DNA of 64,000 nt, from NCBI RefSeq assembly GCF_000315625.1, contig NW_005434650.1, positions 571,069 to 635,068 on the forward strand, read 5' to 3'. Made by a program: the position numbers and the translations under genes. How positions within the stretch are numbered: position 1 is the stretch's first letter; each line of letters opens with the position of its first letter. The notes beneath the pieces are model-generated. The model was given only the letters and a program-made list of their open reading frames with translations. It searched no databases and had not been told where the DNA came from. Shown here piece by piece: positions 35,217 through 45,332 of this stretch. This stretch comes from Guillardia theta CCMP2712. Lineage: Eukaryota > Cryptophyceae > Pyrenomonadales > Geminigeraceae.

Positions 35217-36713
35217 GTAGATGTGCAGCAAGAATAGCAAGAATGTCGTTCTGCCTGGGAAAGCGTCAGGTGTCAGCACCGCAAGGAACGCAGGCCTTGT
35301 CTTGGCAGTGATCTGTGGGATGCTTCTGCGAGATCTCCTGATAAGCTGCATGCATTCTTGTTTTCCAAACAGCCCTTCGCTCGATCAGCAACAAGATCCG
35401 ACAATGATCGGGCAGGGTAGCGCAAACGTGGGAGAGGAGTTTCGGCTTGTTCTGTCGACCTCGTCCCTGCTGAACATCTCTACCTACGTGCACAACCTCT
35501 CATTGACATCGAATGGACTGAACGTCACAAGACTGAAAAAACTATTCACTAGGCTGACAGTGGAGGACATCTTGCTGCTCTCGAGCATGAAGAAAGGAGT
35601 CTCCAGGCTAGCAGGAGCAACCCCGGACCCACGAAACGCTTCTAGCAAGATGCAGAACAGCTCCTCGTCCTACAACCTCAGCACCGCAGACAGACGAGCC
35701 TCGAGCTCTGCTCTGCTCGCAGGTCAAGCGCTGCAGTCTAACACCACGGGGACCTTCAAGGCTGCTGCAGCATCCGAGGTGGTCCGGCGGAGGATAAGCC
35801 TGAGCCCTCTCCTCACCAAGAGCTTTCAAAGGCCGTCAGTGGGCGGAGGCAAGTCAGGTGGGCCGGTATTTGTGTTTTGGGCAGGAGTAGAAGGCACTGG
35901 ACATCATCTCATCGATCAGCTGGGCAAGAATCACCCTCATGTCCGCACTGACCAAGAAGCCGTGCAGATGACGTGTCTGCTCTGGAACGAGCAGGGTCAG
36001 AACGGTCTCTTCAACGTGAGGTGGCATGGAAGCCCAAGGACGGCGAGCTCTGCGATCGCTGAGATTGTCAGACGCTCTCGGCGTAGGCAGCAGTCTCCTT
36101 CCTTCTACTTCCTGAGCGGACTAGAGCATAGCTCCAGCTGCTCTACGGGAATGCTCTCATACCCCAACTACGCAGGCCCAAGCGAAAGAACGCCGGACGT
36201 GGCCAAGCTTGTCAAGGCGATGCGGCGATCGGAGGCTAACTTCAAGGTGGTCGTCTTGATCCGAGACGCGCTGAGCATCATCTGCTCTTGCTCGATCAAG
36301 CGCAACTTCAGGCCCTGGAACGAACAAGCTCAGAGGCTTCGGGCGGCAGCCTTGGACCTGGTCGCTCAGCTTCGACACCTCGACGCGAGCGAGTACATAT
36401 GCTTGGACTACAATGGGATCGCCGGAGGGTCTTCGGTGGAGACCTTGGACAACTTCCTGTACGACGGGAGAGCTCCAGACACAAGCATAGGGAAGAAGAT
36501 GAAACAAATCTTCAACAAGCCGAGGTACCAGCCTGCAGCAACGTGCTCTGACTATCAGTGTGATCATGCGTTTGGAAGACAAAGGTATCAGATATCAGAA
36601 GGAGAGTGCATGTCAGCGTCAGAGCTACACGATGCGATGGAGGTACTGCGGCAAACGTGTCCCAATCACATTCCAGCAGACATGGTGTCGTTCCCGAGCA
36701 CAGCGTGAGTGAG
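35217..36713 (+). repeat. Inverted duplicate unit A (about 1.5 kb)
   Basis: Sequence identity with 45333-46826 (opposite strand) starts at TAGATG around the start codon and stops at GTGAGTGAG just after the stop codon. The sequences outside differ completely. Confidence 0.9.
35221..36708 (+). CDS. Sulfotransferase-like type II membrane protein, copy A
   Basis: Intronless, 495 residues. One membrane segment lies near residues 25-42 (LVLAVICGMLLRDLLISCMH), followed by a Ser/Asn-rich stem with sequons: the layout of Golgi sulfotransferases. The catalytic part begins at about residue 213 with VFVFWAGVEGTGHHLIDQL, whose EGTGHH loop (about 224-229) sits where P-loop sulfotransferases bind the 5'-phosphosulfate of PAPS. 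VVVLIRDALSIICS (Arg about 348, Ser about 352) fits the 3'-phosphate-binding motif. If so, it would transfer sulfate from PAPS to a sugar or protein in the Golgi; the acceptor is unknown. A nearly identical copy lies inverted at 45338-46822. The stop codon TGA sits inside GCGTGAGTGAG, which also contains a splice-donor-like GTGAGT, so an alternative longer end cannot be excluded. Confidence 0.72.
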   Translation: MCSKNSKNVVLPGKASGVSTARNAGLVLAVICGMLLRDLLISCMHSCFPNSPSLDQQQDPTMIGQGSANVGEEFRLVLSTSSLLNISTYVHNLSLTSNGLNVTRLKKLFTRLTVEDILLLSSMKKGVSRLAGATPDPRNASSKMQNSSSSYNLSTADRRASSSALLAGQALQSNTTGTFKAAAASEVVRRRISLSPLLTKSFQRPSVGGGKSGGPVFVFWAGVEGTGHHLIDQLGKNHPHVRTDQEAVQMTCLLWNEQGQNGLFNVRWHGSPRTASSAIAEIVRRSRRRQQSPSFYFLSGLEHSSSCSTGMLSYPNYAGPSERTPDVAKLVKAMRRSEANFKVVVLIRDALSIICSCSIKRNFRPWNEQAQRLRAAALDLVAQLRHLDASEYICLDYNGIAGGSSVETLDNFLYDGRAPDTSIGKKMKQIFNKPRYQPAATCSDYQCDHAFGRQRYQISEGECMSASELHDAMEVLRQTCPNHIPADMVSFPSTA

Positions 36714-36990
36714 TCGGAGGCATTGCAGTCATCACTCGGAGTCAAACTACTATCACTTAGCTTCAAGTTTATATCAGTAGTACTTTGTTTGACCTTTGAT
36801 TGACTAGTTCAACGGTTGATCCCTTTAACAGCAACACGCCGTGATTGAAGTGCGAGGAGAAACAGACGAGCACAGTAATCGTAGCTCCAACTCCAATCAC
36901 CCGGCCCCAGCTCCCGGGCCTCTCCGAGTAGACCGGGCCCCGGGCCGGGGCAGGGTGTCAACTTACTAAGTTAGGCTCAGTGACTCGGAG
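36714..36990. other. Short intergenic region with GC-rich island
   Basis: 36895-36960 is CCGGGCC-rich, followed by TTACTAAGTTAGGCTCAGTG just before the next start codon. Similar CTCAGTGACT phrases occur by the island at 34434. Confidence 0.5.
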
Positions 36991-39924
36991 ATGAGTAAAG
37001 TTGTGATTGAAGAGGGGATGAGGTCCAATAATGAATTGCGGCCGGCAGGACTCAGGGCATGGGAGCAAGAGAAGCGAAGAAAACAGACAGGAGTCAGGAG
37101 TCGTGAGGGCGGGGAAGGGTAGAAAGGACGCAGGCAGCCATGTTGCATGGGTTGTGATCTGAGTGAGAACGTTTCTTGCTCGGGTAGAGGATTGTCATGA
37201 TTCAATCCAGAAAGTTTAATGTGAGATCAATAACTTGATCGGATCTCAAGGTCTCTTCCTCTGAGAGATTTTCTGTGCAGATGAGGTGGCAGAGACATGT
37301 AAATTGGAGCATTCTTTGTGTGATCTTGCACTCGATGGCGTACTCGACTTGTTGGGGGGCGAGATTTTGTCAAGATGCCGAAAGGAGGACCTCTCATGGG
37401 TTCATGGGGTTTCAGTCCAGCCCCTCCCTGGGATCTCAGGTGAGATCAGCACTCATCCCTTTCGCTGTTTGAAGCTTGTTGCAGGGATGTCTCTCAGCGA
37501 CAACGCACAAGTATCTCTTATCCCATCTCGATCTTTGATCGCCCTTTGCTGAACTTTCTCTTTCCGTTTAGGATCCTCCCATCAACATGCGTTTCGAGCA
37601 GAAGGCGTGTTGCGCGTCGGTTGAACTCGAATGATTTAACTTTCCATTTACCAGGAGACCCTTTGTTGTGTGTACAGCGAAATCCGAGAACAGGTAGAGT
37701 CTTCTTTGCAGTTGGATTGCGATCATTCAGTGACGGTTCAGGCAATTGCCATGGCGCATCGGAGGATGCAGCAAGATTCTTCGAGCTGCAGATCAGTCAG
37801 AGGTAGTCACAAGCACCTCCATCTGCTCCCGTGATTGATGCTGTCCAGATCTTCTACAGAGTACGTGAACGCCAGGTACAAGAGATTGCGTGGGGGCCTC
37901 TGGAAGAATTGGAGAGCGAGTTGCTTCCAAAGGAAGCTCAGTTAGAAGAGGTCTATACAAGGCTGCTTTCATCCAAGTCGCTGATCATGAGATAAAAGAT
38001 GAAGCTCAAGTATGAAGAGACAGAGAATGAAATCTTTCGGAGCCAAATCTTACCGCTGGAAGTCAAAATCAGACCTCTCAAGGTAAAGCACTACACGTAG
38101 AGATTCATGAGTAAGCGTTCGTCCCTCGTGAATAGGAGAAACAAAAGCAGCTTCTGAAACTGAAAAGGAAGGGTGAAAGAATCCTTGGGGCCATTCAACG
38201 GCTCAAGAAATCCGCTGTTGAGAAATACCAACCCGAAGGTAGTTTTCTTGCACACAATCGTTGGAGTTCACTGCAGTCCGGACAGGTGAACACGAGGTCT
38301 ACCTAGCTGGAAGAAATGAGACAGTCACGGCAAAAATGAAGAGAACGTTTGGATTTGCTGCAGAGTGATGTCTTGAAGGTGTTGAAAATTGTCTCCTGAT
38401 CGAATGAGCAGGCCAGGAGTGAAATTGGAAGCGAATATAGATCCAAAGATGGACGTGAGTTACAGAGGATTTAAGACCCTGCATGAAATTTCTTCCAGGC
38501 GATTAGTATTGCAGCACAGTGGGCCACTGAATACCCTGGTAAGATTGATGCTGATATCGCGATCTGACTCGCTGGACAGGACAACCGATATTTATCGATG
38601 ACCATCTGTTTTCAAGTAATCCAAGATCACTCCTTTGCTCTGCCCCTGATTTTGATGTTTTCAATGACCAGGAATCCTCGTGGGTTTCTCTACTCCAGAC
38701 GAAGGGTTCACAAAAGTCTGTGCTGTTGCAGAATGGTCCTCGAACTCTGTCGCGAGTAAACCTGATCCTGAAGGCAACAGGAAGGGAGAGGCAAACTCAG
38801 CGGAGGCGCAGAGGAAGTACGAGGGTGTGCTCAATGCCATGAGAGCAGATGGACTGAAGCCACTTGAGGAGGTTCGTTCAGACTCTGTTCGGATGGAGTT
38901 CATGGGATCTGACCTGAGAGCAAGATCGTCCGCACAACCTGTAACAGCAACACAATACCAATATTTCGACTTAACGAGCTCTGGGTCCCTCTTGATGTGA
39001 ATTTGATCTTGTGTTTACCAGCGTGTTGATGGACTTGTGTAGCCACCACGAACGGCAGAAGAATGGCTTGAACTCGCTCGTATTCTCAACCTCTCTGATT
39101 CCTTGCGGCTGATTGTTTACCAGCCAAGGTTTGCAGCGACATGCCTGCAAAAAATTCAACAATTTATTCTATCAAGGTTGCTTTGCGATGCAATGGAGTT
39201 TGGTCTGACTGACTGAAGGATTGCCCCTGGGCATGGCCTAAGCCCCTCTTGTGGGAGGAGGACCCTGATGTAGACGAGGAGGGAAGCATCGCATGGAAGT
39301 CGACATCTGCTCTGGTAGTTGAATGATTGTGGTTTGAATTGAGCTGATGAGATTGTTGCACAGAATCAGAATACTTTCACAATGACAGTCTCCCGCCCTA
39401 CTGAAGGGTTCTGCTACACTTTTCTTGGATGGTCATTTGACGCGATGTACACAGATGGGCAGTCGCGTTTGATCAGTTCGAGACAGGAGAGTTCTCTTTG
39501 ACGAGGTTACCATAAGAGCCTCTCGACGACCCTAGGACCTGACAGCTTCTCCTTTTCTATCAGAGTTCGTGATGAAGTTTATGAAGGCGACTCGTTGCGG
39601 ACGTTTGCGGTTGCCAAGCTCGACTGGCCCATCACTAATGAGGTGAGACGCGTCTGTCAGCCCTTATTGCAAATGAGTTCTGCCGTGAAGAGCGTCCAGC
39701 GTGCTCGACGAAATTTATTGAAGGAGCTGGAGCAGTCAAGGTCTTAAACATTCGCTTTCTGCCGTCGGAGAAGGTTTGAACGTTTCCTCCAGCAAGGAGG
39801 CTGTCGACCCTGCGGCGTTCAGGATCCTCTTCAAGCCGGGAGGTGCGTGGCGTGTCCAAGCGTTTCAAGTCTCTTCTCACCTCAGCTGGCAGACCTGGTG
39901 GAGTTGCTCATCGAGTACGAGTAG
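36991..39924 (+). CDS. Multi-exon protein with coiled-coil centre, unknown function
   Basis: The proposed start reads MSKVVIEEGMRSNNELRPAG (exon 36991-37102, phase 1 into HEVAETCKLEHSLCDLALD from 37281). Later exons give DNAQ, DPPINMRFEQKACCAS, GDPLLCVQRNPRT, then a charged helical block: AWGPLEELESELLPKEAQLE, MKLKYEETENEIFRSQILPL, EKQKQLLKLKRKGERILGAI. Beyond 38690 the readable stretches are EAQRKYEGVLNAMRADGLKP, a possible C2-like strand pair VRDEVYEGDSLRTFAVAKLD, and a last exon DLVELLIEYE ending at 39924. Many introns; several internal junctions are not settled and more than one gene could be present. A cytoskeletal or ciliary role would be a guess only. Confidence 0.45.
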
Positions 39925-40049
39925 ATCGGACCGGGACCGTCAGACGACTTTTGCCTGCCCGCCTCAGGCGAGGGCGGGTAAGGCAGACTGGCTTGTAAGG
40001 GCTCTACACATAAAGACCCATTACTGCCCTCCCCTACACACTCTCTTCC

Positions 40050-41293
40050 ATGGTCCTTGCTCGCTGGCTGCTTGCCGCTCTCATGGTGGGAGAGGTCGGG
40101 GGCTTCATGTCGGCTGTGCGGTCCTTGTCGTCAACAGGGAGACAGGAGGCGAGGATAGAGACGGTCAGCGAGGGATGGAGGAAGGGATGGAGGCTGGGGA
40201 GCGAGGGGAGGAGAAGACGGCTATCGGGGAACGTCGTTACCAACTTGGTACCTCTTGCCTGACCCCCAACTCCCCGGCATCTTTCTGATGAGCTTCTCAT
40301 CAGTATGCCGTCAGCTCCTTTACCAACCCGCAGGATATTCTGAGCAAGGCAGCAGAGGTGCGAGCTGACTGAGCTCCCTGTTGACACGTGACGTGGGTTT
40401 CTTGAGCTCAGCTGGGGTTGAAGCTGAAGATGAAGTCCTATGGGAGGGTAGAGGTACATGTGACGAGCTCGCCGGGGTGAGAAGACAACATCTTGCTGCT
40501 GTCTCCTCCTTGACTTCTCCTTCGCAGGAGGATCCTGTCCGGCAAGGTGGACGCAGTTCAGGTGAGGTCGTGTGTGTGGAGGGCGAGGGTCCGTCAAGAT
40601 CACCAGGTGTCCGGGAGAGCATGGGAGTCCCCCCTCAGTCTGACGTGCAGGATGATCGACGTGGCTGTGGGAGATGCAGCGGTGGACTTGATGGGGCTGG
40701 TGCAGGTGACGCCTGACGTGATGGTTGGCTGCTTTTGACGGCAGGTGAGCAGAATAGAGAGATACGAATGCTCAAGACGGCCCGAGGATCAGCTGTGGTG
40801 TACTTTGACAGCAGGTAGGATGGGGGAAGGGAGGGAGCTGGAAGTGGAGGAAGGAGATGATTGAGCGATGAGCAGGGACTGGGGAAACTTTCTCTGCCAT
40901 CCCCTTGTCGCGTCAGCAAGGCTCGGGGACGACGATCAGTTCGTCTTCAGACGCGTCGGCAAGGCGAGTAGCTGAATGAGAGGTGAAGGTTCCTTGAGAT
41001 GATGTTGCTTGCCACGGGCAGGTGGATACTAAAGGGGGAAAGGCTACCTTCAGCGGAACATACAAGGGTTGTGCGATGGGCGAGGGGAGTTTGATGATTG
41101 ACTTGTTGTACCTCAGGACAGCAGTTCGACCTTTACTTGTCCAAGGATGGTGCAGGAGAGCTCATTGTTGGAATAGAGAATGTCTGTGAGAAGATTTGTT
41201 ATACCTCCTGGTCTGAACTTTATCTGGAAGGATTTGACGTCAACAACAAAGACCATGACGACTGCGACAGCGTCATACTCTACAACAACATCC

Positions 41294-41333
<40 letters not shown>

Positions 41334-41774
41334 AAGCAGCCACTACATCAGCAACAGTATCAACGATCGATCTGTGCCAGTGAGTGCTTCTTGAATAATC
41401 ATGCTTGACAGATGCTTGTCTGATTGACATGCGGACGCAGAAAGCTCAAGGTTTGGTTTTCAAACCTCGAGATCAACTTGGACGGCGCAAGGTGAGCGAG
41501 CGGTTTTCAGATATTGTCATTCATCGCATTTTCAGGTTTCGATTCAAGAATTTGCAGTTCGCGCGATTCGGTGAGATGAGAAATCGAGAGGAGAGGAGTG
41601 GAGAGGAGCGGAGAGGAGAGGAGAGGAGAGGAGAGAGGAGAGAGGAGAGAGGAGAGAGGAGAAGACGTTTCTTTACAGAATGACTCTTCTTCCTCTCTGT
41701 CTGCAGACAATCTCGTCCTGGAGCTGGACATCGCAGTGGACAAGTTCCCCAATCCCATCACGACGACGTTCTGA
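40050..41774 (+). CDS. Plastid-targeted LmeA/DUF2993-like lipid-binding-type protein
   Basis: Twelve frame-consistent exons: 40050-40247, 40304-40357, 40412-40476, 40528-40561, 40607-40705, 40762-40814, 40921-40963, 41022-41067, 41117-41181 (end uncertain), 41445-41491, 41536-41570 and 41707-41774, about 268 residues. The start MVLARWLLAALMVGEVGG is a signal peptide followed by FMSAVRSLSSTGRQ, the Phe-led transit peptide style of cryptophyte plastid proteins. The body has alternating beta strands: LKLKMKSYGRVEVHV, LSGKVDAVQVSGRAW, MIDVAVGDAAVDLMGLVQ, DDQFVFRRVGK, LKVWFSNLEINLDGARFRF, NLVLELDIAVDKFP. The G-x-(V/I)-D-x-V-x-V-x-G phrase and the strand pattern resemble the DUF2993/LmeA family of cyanobacteria, plastids and actinobacteria; this is recognition by eye. 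The intron after 40963 begins GC, not GT. An Asn/Ser repeat at 41290-41330 may be intronic or coding. Confidence 0.6.
41290..41334. repeat. (AACAGC)n microsatellite
   Basis: AGCAACAGC units, open in the reading frame as poly Asn/Ser. It follows the exon ending at about 41181 and could be read through up to a GTGAGT donor at 41383. Confidence 0.8.
41576..41660. repeat. (GGAGA)n purine-rich repeat in intron
   Basis: GGAGAGGAGA units in the last intron of the LmeA-like gene. Confidence 0.85.
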
Positions 41775-41802
41775 AGTCAAACAGCACAGGATCAAGTCAC
41801 CC

Positions 41803-44800
41803 TTACTTCCTCTGCCAGCAGCTCCTCTTGTTCGTCATGATCTGCCATGGAAACAAGTGTAAGATGGTTACTGTCTCCCTCCCTCGCTCCCTCCACCTTG
41901 AGTACGCACGTCCCCTCGTTCACGACGTCCGTCTTCTTCATCAGCTTCCTCTGAACCGCTTGTTGTCAACACTTGCTACCCTCCTCCTCCTCATTCCCTT
42001 TTCCCTCCTCCTCCTCTTTCTCCTGCTCGCCTTCCTGCTTCAAAGATCCTCCTCCTCGTCCCTCTATTTCCTCTCCCCCGTCCTCCTCCTCCTGTTCCCC
42101 TCCTCCTGTCTCCCCTCCCCCCTTTCTCGTCCTCTTCCTTCCTGTCCTCTCTCGTCACCTGCTCCTGGTCTATCCTGCACTCCGCCCGGATGAAATCTCC
42201 GGATATCATCTGAGAGGAGGAGCTCAACTTCACCATTCCCTCCTCCCTCCTCCTCACCTGCCATGGCGGCCGTTTCATCGTCTCATACACGTCCTGTACC
42301 GAGCTCCCTGCCATGGAGGGATCAGCCCGGTCGGTCGGTCGCTCCTCCTTCCCCTCACCCGGCTTCATCACGATTACGTCGCGCAGAATGTGATCTGAGC
42401 CTGCTGCACAAGTCGAGAACCAGCTTCCTGCGACCCCGAGACTTTCTTGCCGCTGCAACGAGCTTGAGGATGGGCGAGGAGAAGGAGCAAGGAGGATCGA
42501 GGAGGAGAAAGTGAAGGAGAAAAAGAAGGAGTGAGGAGAAGTAGTGAGGAGGAGGAGGAGGAGCGCGGAAGAGCGAGGAGAGAGGAGGGGGAGAAGAGAG
42601 GAGGAGCGAGGAGCGAGGAGCGAGGAGCGAGGAGGAGGTGGAGGTGGAGGCACCTGTACGGGTCCCTCACACCGACAGGTCTCCAGGTCAGCCACAGGGA
42701 ACACGAGGAGGGGAGGGCGAAGGTGAACGGCAGCGTTGACGAGCTCAAGCACTCCCGTAGACCCTCCCAGATTCGCCATAACGTCCTGCACCCACCGCAG
42801 CTCCTCCCCGAAGGTGGATAAAGGACTGATGACGTGGACATGGCGGGAGCCAGGACTGTAGTCGACCCTCCCCTCCCGTCGCCACCGAGAAAGTCTGAGC
42901 TCGGCGAGAGCGCTGACTCGAGCATGCGGCTCCTTGTCGTACCTTCGCAGCAGCTCCTGCACGTGCCCCTCCGAGTCCGGGTGGTCGCACTTGTTGAGGG
43001 CGAGGAGGATGGGGAACCTGACCCGGAGGAAGTGAGCGACGAGCCGGTGAAGGTCGATGGGCATCCAAAGGCGGAGCTTAAGGGGAAGTATCAGCAGAGC
43101 CAAGGAAGAAGAAGGAAAAAAAAAAAGAGACGAAGACAAAAGGAGAAGGGCAGAGACGTCCGAGGAGAGGAGAGAGGAGAGAGGAGATGAGGAATGTAGA
43201 GGTAACGAAAAGATTTTGGGAGCATAGAAGAACGAAAAGAGGAGAAAACAAGGGGCTGGTGGAGAGGTGGCAAGAAAAAGATTTCAAGAATCATGAAACT
43301 CACTTCCTCCGACGATATTGTCTTCAGATCAACTCCCATCCTCTTCAGAGCTGCTGCGGCTACCGCGCGAGACGCATGGTAACCGCTGAGCAGCTCGACC
43401 AGTCGATCGACGCCGAGCCGGACGACGGAGGCCCACTTTGCTTGTATGTTGTTGTAGATCCAGCGATGGATCTCGTTTCGTACCCATGCCACGTCATCAC
43501 TCGGTCTGTAGACATCCTGCTCCTCCTTTGCCTTCTCCTCTCTTCTCCCGAGCCCGGAGAAAGAAGCTTCCGTCGGGTTGCCGCCTTTGTCAGTCCCTCC
43601 CGACGCGTCCACCACATGGATCAGCACGTCTGCTCCACACAGGTCGTTGAGGAACGCGTTCCCGTGCCCTCTGCCCTGGTATGCCCCAGGCACAAGACCA
43701 GCCACATCGATCACCTGGATCGGCAATAGCCGCTCGCCGTTTCCAGCGAAGCCATGGGCAGGCGTCATCGTGCCCTCTACATCCTTGGCAGGGGAGGGGC
43801 AGGGGACAGTGAAGTAGCCCTGACCTGTGTTGGGAAGGATCGTCGTGAAGGGGAAAGACTCCATCCTCGCATCGTCCTCGGGCCTGACTGGGTTGACAAG
43901 GGCGTTGAAGAGTGTTGACTTGCCCGCTGACGGCTTGCCGACCAGACCTACCACGAAGTTCCACTGCCCTCCCTTCCCCTCAACCTGATTATGATGCTCA
44001 TCGCTCAACCTGTGGAGATGATCGTACTTGGCTGCGTCCTCGCTCGCCTCCTCCACAAGACCCTCGTCGTCCCCGGCGTCCTCCTGGCCACTAATCAGCA
44101 GTCCAGCCAGCCCTTCGAGGTTGCTGGAGTCAGTTGCAGCTTGTTCAGCTCGCTCTCCGCTGTCAGGTGCTGCAGACACCTCAGGAGGATGGTTGAACAT
44201 CCATTCCTTGACGACGTTGATGACGTCAAAGATCATCGGGTTCCCCTTGCTGCCCTCGCACTCCCCCCGAATGCGGTCGAACATGGCTGGGTCCACCTGC
44301 TTCAACCCCTTCACCTCTACCTTGGGAATAGCCTCGTCTGGATAGTCCTTGGGGAGGAGGATCTTGACACTGACAAGAGCATCCACCTCGGACAGGCGGA
44401 CATGAACCATCGGGGGCTCTAGGCAGGACTCCAAGACGTCATCGCCGAAAATGGCGGCTACCGCTTCAAGCTCATCCTGTTGGCATGCTGAGGCTGCGAA
44501 GCAAGGAGCGTCGCTCTCCTCCTCGGGCTGCATCTGTCTGCGCAAGAAAGCCTCATACACGTCAAGATCCGCGGCCTTGCAAGGGAAGATGTGACTGTGG
44601 TTGTGACAATGGCTCTCCGCTCCCTTGAACAAGGACGACAGTCGTTGGCTCTCCTCCACCGTGACAGCCTCGTCCTCCGTACCCATTATGTGAAGCGACG
44701 GCACCTTCAGCTCTCCTGCAAGACCTGCCTCCTCCACCGCGCTCGTGGCGTATCCTCCAGAAACCATGATGAACCGCAAACTTCTCAACGGATGGCCCAT

Positions 44801-45139
44801 CGGCAGTCCAGCAGCCTTTGCTGCAATCTCTGCCGCCAGAGCAGCTCCCTGGGAAAACCCAACGATGCCGTCGAACCTCGTCCCTTGGAAGGCATCCTCC
44901 ACCTCCCTATGAGCTGCTCCCCCCCCTCCCCTCTCCTTCCGACCCCCTCCGTTCCACCAGCATCGCATCGGGACCATCTGCCCCTCGGATAGAGGCAGCT
45001 CAACAGGCCCATCGAGGAAGTGGAAGTCGGCGAAGCTCTGACATCTGGCAGTAAGAGGAGAAAGCCTCTGAGAGAAGATCTCCCCGCACTGCTGGCTGCC
45101 ATGCAGGCAAAGCACTTGCAGCCGCCCTCCCGCCGGCAT
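41803..45139 (-). CDS. Fusion protein: FSH1-like serine hydrolase, RWD domain, YchF/Ygr210-type GTPase
   Basis: Exons complement(43304-45139, 42671-43076, 42359-42400, 42258-42307, 42159-42209, 41897-41950, 41803-41841) join in frame to 825 residues; an upstream Met at 45175 would add 12. The N-terminal part is FSH1-like: LQVLCLHGSQQCGEIF, nucleophile motif GFSQGAA, Asp in GTEDEAV and His in CHNHSHIFP. Next is an RWD-like domain (QQDELEAVAAIFGDDVLE, LPKDYPDEAIPKVEV). The C-terminal half is a GTPase: G1 GLVGKPSAGKSTLFNAL, switch region FPFTTILPNTG, G3 DVAGLVPGAYQGRGHGNAFL, G4 ALNKCDHPD, then a C-terminal TGS-like end (VIVMKPGSSVQDVYETMKRP, SGDFIRAEC). It resembles the Ygr210c/SPAC27E2.03c branch of YchF-type GTPases, which is found in archaea and eukaryotes. 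The hydrolase substrate and the GTPase partner are unknown; a translation-linked role is plausible for the family. Introns are 48-55 nt at the 3' end. Confidence 0.88.
42481..42650. repeat. (GGA)n-rich tract in intron
   Basis: Purine-rich GGA/GAGGAGC repeats on the plus strand, that is, pyrimidine-rich in the minus-strand transcript, between the exons at 42400 and 42671. Confidence 0.8.
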
Positions 45140-45179
45140 GGCCTCCCCGACACTCCTGTCGACAAACATCTTCAATTCT

Positions 45180-45240
45180 CAGTGTCCGGCCCGGGCCCGG
45201 CCCGGGGCCCTGAGCCCGACCGAAACTGAGGCCACCGCAG
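45180..45240. repeat. GC-rich intergenic element between divergent units
   Basis: CCCGGGCCCGGCCCGGGGCC core followed by CAGTAACGAGG; GTAGTAACGAGG also follows the island near 34750. It lies 5' of the GTPase fusion gene. Confidence 0.5.
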
Positions 45241-45332
45241 TAACGAGGCGATCATCGGATGGCGAAATCGATCAGTTGAGAGTCATCAATCTACTTCATT
45301 CACATACCAACATATCAACTGCATACTCTGTG

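Noticed and set aside
39776-40288. 170-residue plus-strand frame as a separate gene
   Set aside because: It runs across exons and introns of two neighbouring genes in another frame and has no motif of its own.
41290-41334. CRISPR-like or structured repeat
   Set aside because: Simple AACAGC microsatellite without spacers.
42531-43190. Arg/Glu-rich plus-strand frames
   Set aside because: Purine-rich intron repeats and the reverse side of the GTPase exons.
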